This document shows positions 1-6,284 of a DNA stretch of 6,487 nucleotides, one piece after another. The notes beneath the pieces were generated by a model that worked only from the letters and a program-made list of their open reading frames with translations, did no database searches and was not told where the DNA came from. The first letter of the stretch is position 1. Each line of letters begins with the position of its first letter. The DNA is taken from NCBI GenBank assembly GCA_025458365.1, contig JALOSP010000081.1:1-6487 (forward strand), written 5' to 3'. Position numbers and translations under genes: made by a program. The stretch comes from Hyphomonadaceae bacterium. GTDB taxonomy: Bacteria > Pseudomonadota > Alphaproteobacteria > Caulobacterales > Aquidulcibacteraceae.

Positions 1-95
1 TGCTGGAGCGTCTGGGGCCGGGCTGTCGGGTCCTGATCGCGGGATCACTCTATCTGGCCGGTGCGGTTCTGGCAGCGGGTCCGCCGCTGGATTGA
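1..95 (+). CDS. folC: Folylpolyglutamate synthase / dihydrofolate synthase, C-terminal end (partial)
   Basis: Only the last 30 codons are in the window, read from base 3 to the TGA at 93-95. The translation ends LIAGSLYLAGAVLAAGPPLD. The stretch AGSLYLAG near the C-terminus is characteristic of FolC proteins, where it follows the last strand of the C-terminal Mur-ligase-like domain and is followed by a short variable tail, as here. FolC is a cytoplasmic ATP-dependent ligase that joins glutamate to dihydropteroate and/or folates. The catalytic and ATP-binding parts lie outside the window, so activity cannot be judged. The gene is convergent with the minus-strand block that ends at 203. Identification rests on this short signature only. 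Confidence 0.82.
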   Translation, partial: LERLGPGCRVLIAGSLYLAGAVLAAGPPLD

Positions 96-202
96 CGGTA
101 GAGCCGCTGGAGCGTGACTGTCCCCAGCCGCAATAGACACGGAAACGCGCGGGGTAGACCGGGAGCTACGCGTGCATGCCCCCAGTGCGCGGCTGCCAGC
201 CG

Positions 203-415
203 TCAGTACCCGCCCGGCCTTCCCGTCTCGATGCCCAAGAGATTGACCACGTGAACCAGCATCATCAGGGCAGCGACTGCAAAGACGATGATCAGTGGTG
301 TCCAGGGGATCATCCGGACCTTGCCAAATTGCGTCGGCCTGCCCGCCCGCCAAGAGGCAAAACCGAACGCGGCAAGAAACAGCGCCAGCAGTGCAAGTGT
401 GACGGGCATGGTCAT
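203..415 (-). CDS. Small two-helix membrane protein, conserved hypothetical
   Basis: A 70-residue protein starting MTMPVTLALLALFLAAFG. Two hydrophobic segments are evident, about residues 4-21 and 38-60. They are separated by a basic loop (WRAGRPTQFGKVR) and followed by a short polar tail ending ETGRPGGY. The segment MIPWTPLIIVF and the later HVVNLLGIETGR look like the conserved core. I believe similar short proteins occur in sphingomonads, but I know no function. The frame stays open upstream to an ATG at 493 inside the end of the glycosyltransferase gene. I prefer 415 because the extra 26 residues are polar and unlike a membrane protein N-terminus, and because 415 leaves a clean 31-bp gap after the upstream gene. 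The ATG at 409 is equally possible, and none of these starts has a good Shine-Dalgarno sequence. The last gene of the minus-strand block. Confidence 0.68.
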   Translation of the reverse strand: MTMPVTLALLALFLAAFGFASWRAGRPTQFGKVRMIPWTPLIIVFAVAALMMLVHVVNLLGIETGRPGGY

Positions 416-446
416 GGAGGCATCTGACGCAAACACGCCGGTGGTT

Positions 447-1946
447 TCAAGTCCGGTCGGCTGCAGGCGCGTGGCTGCGGGCCTGTGATCCATGGTCTGT
501 CTTTTGCCAATAGTGCGGGCGCGTCAGAACCGTGTGAAGGGCAAGGCCGGCGGGGATGATCTGCACCATCTGATAGAGTGGCAGCCAGAGAAATCCCGTC
601 AGCAGCCTCCATCGACCGTCGCGCGCGATTGCCAGAACCGCGAGAATGATTTCGATCAAGGATGCGGCCAGGGCGATCACAAGGCCTGAAACATCGACTG
701 TGCCGCGCCCGGCTGCAACCAGCAAGCCAGCAAACAGCGGCAACCTGACAAGCGCTGCCAGAGGCCCGATCACCAGCGCGACCAGCAGCCCGACCATGCC
801 GCCAGGACCAAGCGCGGACAGTAGCTTGCCCGGTGAGCGGGCATGAACCGCCAGCGTGATAATATGGCCCTGGATCCATCGACTGCGCTGGCGCACCCAG
901 CTGGACAGCCTGGGGGGCGCCTCCTCACGGGTCGGCGGCGTGATGGTGGCGATTGTCCAGCCGTGCCGGGCCAGCCGCAAGCCCAGGTCGGCGTCCTCGG
1001 TCACATTGTAGGGGTCCCATCCGCCGACGGCCCGCAAGGCTTCGGTCCGGAAATGGTTGGATGTCCCGCCCAGCGGCAGAAATCGTCCGATCCGCGCCAG
1101 TCCGGGCAGAACAAGACGGAACCAGATCGCGTAATCGATGGCAAATTGCCGGGCGATCCAGCTTTCCCGGTCGTTCCAGGTCACCAGCGGAGCCTGGACA
1201 CACCCAAGCCGGGCACCCCCTGCAAGAAAGGCATCCTGGGCGGCGCGCAACTGACCCCGGTCAGGCAGATCCTCGGCATCGAAAACGCAGACCAGCGAAC
1301 CTCTGGCAAACCGCATGGCAGCCTGAAGCGCTTTCGGCTTGGTTGTCGGGCCGACTGGCGGAAGGCTGAGGATCCGGCAATCCAGCGCACGACTGGCGTC
1401 AATGAGGGCCATCCGTGTTTCGGTGTCACCGTCTTCAAGGACAAAGATCACATCCAGCCTGTCCTTCGGCCAGTCCAGCGCCGAAATCGCGCCCGCCAGT
1501 TGCCGGGTCACGCTGGCCTCGCGATGGAGCGCGATCAGAATTGTGTAAACCGGCAATTCGGCATCGTCTGCTGGCGGCGGGCAGGCGGCACCGGTCGTGT
1601 CGGCGATGGTTGAAAGCGCAGCCAGCGCCAGTCCCAGCCGGACAAGCCCGACCAGCAGGACCATCGCACCGATCAGCATTGTCCCTGCTGCGAGGCCGCC
1701 AGTCCAGGCCGCGACCACCATCAATCCTGCGACCGCCAGAAACAGCCAGGCCAGCAACCGGGCGCCGCCCGTGAACCGGGCGCTGGCCTGCGGCAAACGC
1801 AGCGCCAGTTCTGCTGTGGCATCAAGCGCTGCCAGCCGGGCCGCACCTTCTGCGATCACCCGGGCACTGTCAGGCGTTGCATCGCGGATTGGAACGCCAC
1901 CAGCCGGAATACCACCCAAGAAGTCGGTGGACCTCCGGTCTGCCAT
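447..1946 (-). CDS. Membrane-anchored family 2 glycosyltransferase (processive-type, cellulose synthase-like core)
   Basis: 499 residues from the ATG at 1946. After a polar N-terminus come two predicted transmembrane helices (about 64-82 and 88-112), then a cytoplasmic GT-A domain. Visible motifs are YTILIALHRE (strand 1), LEDGD (170-174, UDP-sugar binding), FDAED (222-226, the DxD-like metal site), TED (316-318, catalytic acid) and QRSRW (353-357, the QxxRW acceptor/product motif). Three or four further helices follow between about 383 and 473. This is the layout of GT2 enzymes that polymerise or transfer sugars at the inner membrane. The sugar and product cannot be read from the sequence. 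An alternative ATG at 2018 would add 24 residues that look non-conserved. At 1946 a GGTGG lies 7 bases upstream of the ATG, which supports the shorter form. It follows the DNA ligase gene and precedes a small membrane protein. The family is sure, the role unknown. Confidence 0.92.
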   Translation of the reverse strand: MADRRSTDFLGGIPAGGVPIRDATPDSARVIAEGAARLAALDATAELALRLPQASARFTGGARLLAWLFLAVAGLMVVAAWTGGLAAGTMLIGAMVLLVGLVRLGLALAALSTIADTTGAACPPPADDAELPVYTILIALHREASVTRQLAGAISALDWPKDRLDVIFVLEDGDTETRMALIDASRALDCRILSLPPVGPTTKPKALQAAMRFARGSLVCVFDAEDLPDRGQLRAAQDAFLAGGARLGCVQAPLVTWNDRESWIARQFAIDYAIWFRLVLPGLARIGRFLPLGGTSNHFRTEALRAVGGWDPYNVTEDADLGLRLARHGWTIATITPPTREEAPPRLSSWVRQRSRWIQGHIITLAVHARSPGKLLSALGPGGMVGLLVALVIGPLAALVRLPLFAGLLVAAGRGTVDVSGLVIALAASLIEIILAVLAIARDGRWRLLTGFLWLPLYQMVQIIPAGLALHTVLTRPHYWQKTDHGSQARSHAPAADRT

Positions 1947-2029
1947 TGCACTGCCACCACGCTGCTTTGGTTGATCACGCCATGAAACAGCCAAAAGATG
2001 CGTCCGGCGACGCGGCATTGTGTCGCTGT

Positions 2030-3634
2030 TCAGTCTTCCGCAAGCAACTTCAGCAATGTCGCAAGCGTGTCAGCCTCACGAGCGGGCTTGTCGGTTCGCA
2101 GGCGGGCGATCCGGGGAAACCGCATGGCGAGGCCGGATTTGTGGCGAGTGGACCGGGCCAGGCCCTCGAACGCGACCTCCAGAACGAAACCGAAGTCCTC
2201 GCCGGCCCGCACGGCGCGCACCGGGCCAAACCGTTCCACGGTGTTTTCGCGTACAAACCGGTCAAGCTGGACCAGTTCGGCATCAGTGAAGCCGAAATAG
2301 GCCTTGCCCACCGGCACCAGCGCCCGGCCAGGCTCGCCCGGCTCTCCGGTCCAGGCCGCAAAGGTGAAGTCCGAATACAAGCTGGACCGTTTGCCGTGGC
2401 CACGCTGGGCATAGACGAGCACGCAATCGGCACGCATCGGTTCGCGCTTCCACTTCCACCAGTGTCCGGTCACGCGGCCTGCCAGATAGGGGCTGTCGAG
2501 CCGCTTGAGCATCAGTCCCTCGGCACGGGGATCAGGCGGACTCGCGCGCAAACTGGTCAGAGCGTCAAGGGCATTGAACGGAACCGCTTCCGACAGATCG
2601 AAAACGCCCGACAGGCTTTGTGCAATCACCCGCTGCAAGCCGTCGCGGCGTTCGCGCAGCGGGGCCTCGCGCCAGTCCCGCCCGGGCGTCGCAAGCAGGT
2701 CATAGGCTCGCACAAAGGCTGGAAAGGCAGCCAGTTTCCTGGCATCCACCGTCTTGCGGTTGAGCCTCTGCTGCAAGTCGTTGAACCCGGCCACGCCGCC
2801 ATTGGCAGCGCGCACCAGCAATTCGCCATCCAGCACCGCCTCGAAGTCGATCCCGGCCACCACATCCGGGAACGTGTGCGAGATGTCTTCGCCGGTGCGG
2901 GTATAGAGCCGTTTCACTCCGCCTTCGGACACGACCTGCACCCGGATGCCATCCCACTTCCATTCAGCGATGTGGGTGGCCGGGCTGATGGCGGCCAGCA
3001 CGTTTTCGTCCAGCGGATGGGCCAGCATCACGGGCCGGAAGGCGCCGGGCTGGCGCGCCGGTGGCCCGTCACTGCGGCCTTCCAGCCAGTCGAACAGCAT
3101 TGCATAGGGCGGTGCCTGGGCGTGCCAGACTTCCTCAACCGCCCCAACATCGACTTTGCCCAGATCAGCCACAGCCTGCCGGGCCATCCGTCCCGAGACG
3201 CCGACCCGCATGCCGCCGGTAATCAGCTTCAGCAGGGCCCAGCGACCCGTCGAATCCAGCCCGTCAAGCCATGTGGCAAGGCGCGCCTTCATCTGGCGTG
3301 GCGGCGTGGTCTGGAGGCCCTCGATGACCTCGCTCAAATCTGGCGACCGGTTGGCTCCTTGGGTCACCGGCCACAGCAAGGCCACAGTCTCGGCCAGATC
3401 GCCCACAAAATCATAGGACAGGCGGAACAACTCCGGATCGACCGCATCCTCGATCAGGCCGCGCACCAACCCGGCTTTGGCATGCTTGAAGCTCAACCCG
3501 CCCGTCAGAGCCGCCAATCCCCAGCCCCGGTCAGGATCCGGCGTATCGGCCAGCCAGCCGGTCAGCAAGGAAAGGCGGCCATTGCGCTGTGGCGTCAGCA
3601 GCAAGTGTTCCAAGAGGGCCGCAAAGCTCTCCAT
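2030..3634 (-). CDS. ATP-dependent DNA ligase, PP_1105/TIGR04120 ('cisplatin damage response') family
   Basis: 534 residues, the usual length for this family. The N-terminal 200 residues form the DNA-binding domain, opening MESFAALLEHLLLTPQRNGR and then the PDPDRGWGLAALTG block typical of the family. The adenylation domain carries the nucleotidyltransferase motifs: EWKWDGIR (motif I, AMP-accepting Lys226), YTRTGED (245-250 region), VLDGELL (motif III, Asp269-Glu271), AEGLMLKR (motif IV, Glu372) and WWKWKR (motif V, Lys394/Lys396). An OB-fold domain follows to the end. All key residues are present, so it should seal nicks using ATP, in addition to the essential NAD-dependent LigA. Family members normally sit beside an Lhr-like helicase, a metallo-beta-lactamase-fold exonuclease and a PdeM-like phosphoesterase. 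None of these adjoins it here. Its ATG lies 6 bp after the hydrolase stop and has no clear Shine-Dalgarno sequence, suggesting translational coupling. Confidence 0.95.
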   Translation of the reverse strand: MESFAALLEHLLLTPQRNGRLSLLTGWLADTPDPDRGWGLAALTGGLSFKHAKAGLVRGLIEDAVDPELFRLSYDFVGDLAETVALLWPVTQGANRSPDLSEVIEGLQTTPPRQMKARLATWLDGLDSTGRWALLKLITGGMRVGVSGRMARQAVADLGKVDVGAVEEVWHAQAPPYAMLFDWLEGRSDGPPARQPGAFRPVMLAHPLDENVLAAISPATHIAEWKWDGIRVQVVSEGGVKRLYTRTGEDISHTFPDVVAGIDFEAVLDGELLVRAANGGVAGFNDLQQRLNRKTVDARKLAAFPAFVRAYDLLATPGRDWREAPLRERRDGLQRVIAQSLSGVFDLSEAVPFNALDALTSLRASPPDPRAEGLMLKRLDSPYLAGRVTGHWWKWKREPMRADCVLVYAQRGHGKRSSLYSDFTFAAWTGEPGEPGRALVPVGKAYFGFTDAELVQLDRFVRENTVERFGPVRAVRAGEDFGFVLEVAFEGLARSTRHKSGLAMRFPRIARLRTDKPAREADTLATLLKLLAED

Positions 3635-3640
3635 GGCCGG

Positions 3641-4813
3641 TCAAATGCCCAGAAATCCGTGCCGCGCCATCCAGCCGGTGATGATGCCGGTCGCCTCGGC
3701 AAGCTGCGGGCGCTGGCCGATATAATAGTGCGTTGCCCCGTCAATCCGGTGGAAAGCGGGGGTCACCCGGGTCAGGCCTGCCACGATGCGCGCGGCATGG
3801 CTGGGGGTGCAGGCATCGTCGGCGCTGTTTTCGATGACGAGGGTGGGCACAGTAACATCGGCAGCACAAGCAGGGCCATCGGCACGGCCATGCTCGCTCC
3901 ATTGAGAAAGCCACGAGCGCAAGCTGGAGAACCGGGCCAGATGCGCCGGGCTCATGTTCACCACTTTCGGGTCGCCCATGTAGCAGACACCGGGCACCCG
4001 GTCGTTCGGGTCGATGCTGGCATCGAGCCAGCGCAAATCGGCCATGGTTCCATGCACCACGAAGCAATGCTCCTGATGCGGCTTGCCTTGCCTGCGGAAG
4101 TCCTCCAGCCGTTGACACACATCGGCTGTGATCCGCGCGATCCGGGCTTTCTGGGCAGCGCGATACGTTGTCTGGAAGTCCGCGCTGTAGGGCGGCATCG
4201 CTGCGGGCACGTCGGCGTAAATGTCGAGGGCCGCATCGCGCCGCCCGGGCTGCAATTCATCCATGATGGCCGGATCGATCCATTCTGACAGGGTGATCGC
4301 CCGGCTGACGTGGGCTGCCAGCTGCATCACGCCATCAGCCGGGATCAGGCCCGCCCCCGCCACATCCACCGGATCACCCGCTGGCGTGTCAGTCAGTCGG
4401 GGGCGTTCAGCGTTCGACTGGTAGAACAACGACAGCGACCCGCCACCGGACCAACCGGCCAGCACCACCTTCTCGAAGCCCAGCACTTCGCGCGCGTGGC
4501 GCACATAGTGACCGAGATCGATCAGCACCTTTTCCATGATCAGGCCGGTGTCATTGTGCGGATAGCGCGAGCCGCACGTCATCACCGGCACGCCCGCCGC
4601 GGCCAGCGCATTGGGCAAGGGCAAGAGATTCATCACCCCGCTGGGATGCATGAAGATCACAATGGTCTTGTGCGGCGGCGCGCCGGCCGGCCTCAGGAAC
4701 TGGCCTTCGCAGACCACGGTATCCGTGGACCCGCCATAGGTTTCCTTGAAGCCGGAAGCATCCTTGAAGATCAGCGTGACAGGCAGCCGCTCTACAGGAA
4801 ACCGCTGGTTCAT
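3641..4813 (-). CDS. Alpha/beta hydrolase with large inserted cap
   Basis: 390 residues with an alpha/beta hydrolase core. Strand 3 and the oxyanion loop are IVIFMHPSG (51-59). The nucleophile elbow is GWSGGG with Ser122. The likely acid is Asp332 or Asp333 in ENSADDACTPSH, and the likely base is His362 in GATHYY. About 210 residues separate the nucleophile from the acid. They hold a large cap that includes a charged, probably helical stretch (about 212-245) and is well beyond the usual cap size. No signal peptide is seen, so it is probably cytoplasmic. The chemistry could be ester, lactone or C-C bond hydrolysis; the sequence does not decide. The start overlaps the SDR stop as ATGA (4810-4813), so the two are translationally coupled and probably act on the same pathway. 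A GGCGGGA lies 10 bases upstream of the ATG. Fold and triad are well supported, the substrate is unknown. Confidence 0.88.
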   Translation of the reverse strand: MNQRFPVERLPVTLIFKDASGFKETYGGSTDTVVCEGQFLRPAGAPPHKTIVIFMHPSGVMNLLPLPNALAAAGVPVMTCGSRYPHNDTGLIMEKVLIDLGHYVRHAREVLGFEKVVLAGWSGGGSLSLFYQSNAERPRLTDTPAGDPVDVAGAGLIPADGVMQLAAHVSRAITLSEWIDPAIMDELQPGRRDAALDIYADVPAAMPPYSADFQTTYRAAQKARIARITADVCQRLEDFRRQGKPHQEHCFVVHGTMADLRWLDASIDPNDRVPGVCYMGDPKVVNMSPAHLARFSSLRSWLSQWSEHGRADGPACAADVTVPTLVIENSADDACTPSHAARIVAGLTRVTPAFHRIDGATHYYIGQRPQLAEATGIITGWMARHGFLGI

Positions 4814-5586
4814 TGAGCCGAAATCCCGCCGTCCACTTTCAGTTCCGATCCGGTGACGAACTTGCTTTCATCACTGGCCAGATAGACCGCTGCCCAGGCC
4901 ACATCGGACGGTTCGCCGATGTGACCCAGCGGGATCTGACGGCCGAGCTTGGCATAGGCGGCATCCTGCGACCCGGCGAGCGCCACCATGCCATCGAGGA
5001 TCGGGGTTTCGATGAAGCTGCGGTGGATCGAGTTGCACCGGATCAGCGGGGCAACCTTTGCGCAGTGCAACGCCACCGACTTCGACAGCAGCCAGACCGC
5101 CGCCTTGGCTGCATTGTAGGACGGATAATAGCCCGATGCGATCAGGCCCGCGATCGAGGAGATATTGATGATCGACCCGCGCCCGTGCGGCTTCATCAGC
5201 GGCAGGGCATATTTGCAGCCGAGAAACACCGAATCGACATCGACTTCCTGCACCAGTTTCCAGTTCTCGAAGCTTTCGGCCTCGACTGTGCCCATGGTGC
5301 CGATCCCGGCATTGTTGACCAGCACATTGAGACCACCCATCGCATCATGGGCTTCCTGCACCACCTCTTTCCAACGCGCTTCAGACCGAACATCCTGCTG
5401 GGCGTGCTGGGCCATGTTGGGGTGGGTGCCGTTGATCGCTTCAGCCTGCCAGCGGGCACCATCGCCATTGAGGTCGGTGATGAACACCGAGGCTCCTTCA
5501 TCGACAAAGTGCGTGGCGATGGCAGCGCCCAGCCCCTGCGCGCCCCCGGTGATCAGTGCTTTCTTGCCTGCAAGACGACCTGGCAT
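4810..5586 (-). CDS. Short-chain dehydrogenase/reductase (classical SDR, probably NAD-dependent)
   Basis: 258 residues, normal for a classical SDR. It begins MPGRLAGKKALITGG. The dinucleotide-binding TGGAQGLG is at 13-20, and Asp38 at the end of strand 2 points to NAD(H) rather than NADP(H). NNAG is at 91-94, the catalytic Ser144 sits 13 residues before Tyr157, and YNAAK gives Lys161. The C-terminus GSELKVDGG is typical. Two positions deviate: the usual active-site Asn (in V-N-x-x-x-V-F) is Asp116, and the usual P-G after strand 6 (NSxHPG) reads NSIHRS at 185-190. The frame is open up to an ATG at 5730, but 5586 is the right start: it matches the family N-terminus and has AGGGAG 7 bases upstream. 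It is the first gene of the minus-strand block. It should interconvert an alcohol and a ketone, substrate unknown. Confidence 0.93.
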   Translation of the reverse strand: MPGRLAGKKALITGGAQGLGAAIATHFVDEGASVFITDLNGDGARWQAEAINGTHPNMAQHAQQDVRSEARWKEVVQEAHDAMGGLNVLVNNAGIGTMGTVEAESFENWKLVQEVDVDSVFLGCKYALPLMKPHGRGSIINISSIAGLIASGYYPSYNAAKAAVWLLSKSVALHCAKVAPLIRCNSIHRSFIETPILDGMVALAGSQDAAYAKLGRQIPLGHIGEPSDVAWAAVYLASDESKFVTGSELKVDGGISAQ

Positions 5587-5593
5587 GACTGTG

Positions 5594-5599
5594 CTCCCT
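5594..5599 (-). promoter_or_regulatory. Shine-Dalgarno site of the SDR gene
   Basis: On the minus strand this reads AGGGAG, 7 bases before the ATG at 5586. It is the strongest ribosome binding site in the block and decides the SDR start against the upstream in-frame ATG at 5730, whose extra 48 residues do not resemble an SDR. Confidence 0.75.
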
Positions 5600-5675
5600 G
5601 CATTGTTCTTTGGCCAAGCTGTGACGGTTTTGGTGGATGCGTGCAAGGGCTGACGGCGACGGCGATCACAATGGC

Positions 5676-5705
5676 CGGTCCAATCAGCCGGTGTTGATTG
5701 GACCG
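5676..5705. promoter_or_regulatory. Perfect 11-bp inverted repeat, candidate operator
   Basis: CGGTCCAATCA (5676-5686) and its exact reverse complement TGATTGGACCG (5695-5705) flank the 8-bp spacer GCCGGTGT. The arm centres are 19 bp apart, about two helical turns, which suits a dimeric DNA-binding protein. The site lies in the divergent gap between the SDR (start at 5586) and the plus-strand gene (start at 5783), about 90 and 78 bp from their start codons. It could therefore control either or both. No T-run follows on either strand, so a rho-independent terminator is unlikely. I cannot name the regulator. Confidence 0.55.
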
Positions 5706-5767
5706 CGCCCGTGCAATGGGTTAGGGTCATCGTGATCGACTTGAGTTCCAGGTTCTTCAGCCAATCT

Positions 5768-5774
5768 GGAAAGG
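5768..5774 (+). promoter_or_regulatory. Shine-Dalgarno site of the frameshifted plus-strand gene
   Basis: GGAAAGG lies 8 bases upstream of the ATG at 5783. It supports that start (MPDYSKIL) over the in-frame ATG at 5711. Confidence 0.6.
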
Positions 5775-5782
5775 CGGCTCTG

Positions 5783-6264
5783 ATGCCCGACTACTCGAAA
5801 ATCCTCACAGTGATCGCCACCTCCACCGATGCCGGCCAGTTGCGCAACTTCCAGGCCAATGCCCAGGCCAAGGGCGTGACCGTGATTGCCCAAGCCGCGT
5901 TCAACCGGTTGCTGGCCATTCTGGTGGACCATCCACCGGGAAGCCTGAGGCCGATTTCTGGACCATGATCCATGCCATCGAGGAAGTCTTGCGCATCGAG
6001 CGCGGCAAGACCGTGCGCCTCACCCGCACCCGGCAAAAAGTGGCCAAAGTGGGCGAAATCCAGACCCTGATCGACTTTGCCACCGCTGCCAGCCCGACGG
6101 AAGGGTTTGATGCGCTGCTGGCGCGCGGTCTGCCCGAGCTGACCGCCGAGGCCCTCGTGCTGAAACACGCCGCCCGCTTCGAGCCGCCAGTTCTGGCCGC
6201 TGCCGGGGCCCGGCTTGCGGCTGCCGGGGTGACTCTCCCCTCAATGCAAAGCGAACCGGCCTGA
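5783..6264 (+). pseudogene. Conserved hypothetical protein, reading frame broken by an apparent 1-base deletion
   Basis: The first half reads from the ATG at 5783 (MPDYSKILTVIATSTDAGQL) and runs off-frame to a TGA at 5966-5968, giving 61 residues. The second half continues in the -1 frame. Its sense begins before its first ATG (5965): EADFWTM is readable from 5947, then come IHAIEEVLRIERG, RLTRTRQKVAKVGEIQTL and GLPELTAEALVLKHAARF, ending at 6264. One base missing near 5945-5947 (AGCCT-GAGGCC) would restore a single protein of about 160 residues reading PPGSLEADFWTMIHA. I recall a family of uncharacterised alphaproteobacterial proteins with the same FWxxIHA...KTxRLxRTRQK...GxPELTxEA order, but know no function. 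The break could be a real mutation or a sequencing error. By chance or not, the first ORF's stop and the ATG at 5965 overlap as ATGA, so two separate polypeptides could also be made. No slippery heptamer is evident. Confidence 0.72.
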
Positions 6265-6284
6265 TTCCTCAAGCTGCGGGCGCC

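Noticed and set aside
190..202. A small hairpin (CGGCT-GCC-AGCCG) directly after the stop of the small membrane protein gene
   Set aside because: The stem is only 5 bp and no T-run follows on either strand, so it cannot be called a terminator with confidence.
843..1613. A plus-strand open frame of 256 codons antisense to the glycosyltransferase
   Set aside because: It covers the GT2 catalytic motifs on the other strand and shows no protein-like features of its own.
1877..4288. A plus-strand open frame of 803 codons lying antisense to the ligase, parts of the hydrolase and the start of the glycosyltransferase
   Set aside because: Its translation is low in complexity and has no recognisable domain, while the minus strand encodes well-defined families with all motifs. 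Long antisense open frames are expected in GC-rich DNA.
4813..5697. A plus-strand open frame of 294 codons antisense to the SDR
   Set aside because: It is a shadow of the SDR gene, which has intact motifs and a good ribosome binding site.
5587..5782. Sigma-70-like promoters in the divergent gap
   Set aside because: Some TTG-containing hexamers occur, for example TTGATT inside the inverted repeat, but I found no convincing -10 element at proper spacing on either strand.
5939..5955. Programmed -1 ribosomal frameshifting as the explanation for the broken plus-strand gene
   Set aside because: No X-XXY-YYZ slippery heptamer lies at the point where the sense changes frame. A one-base deletion explains it more simply.
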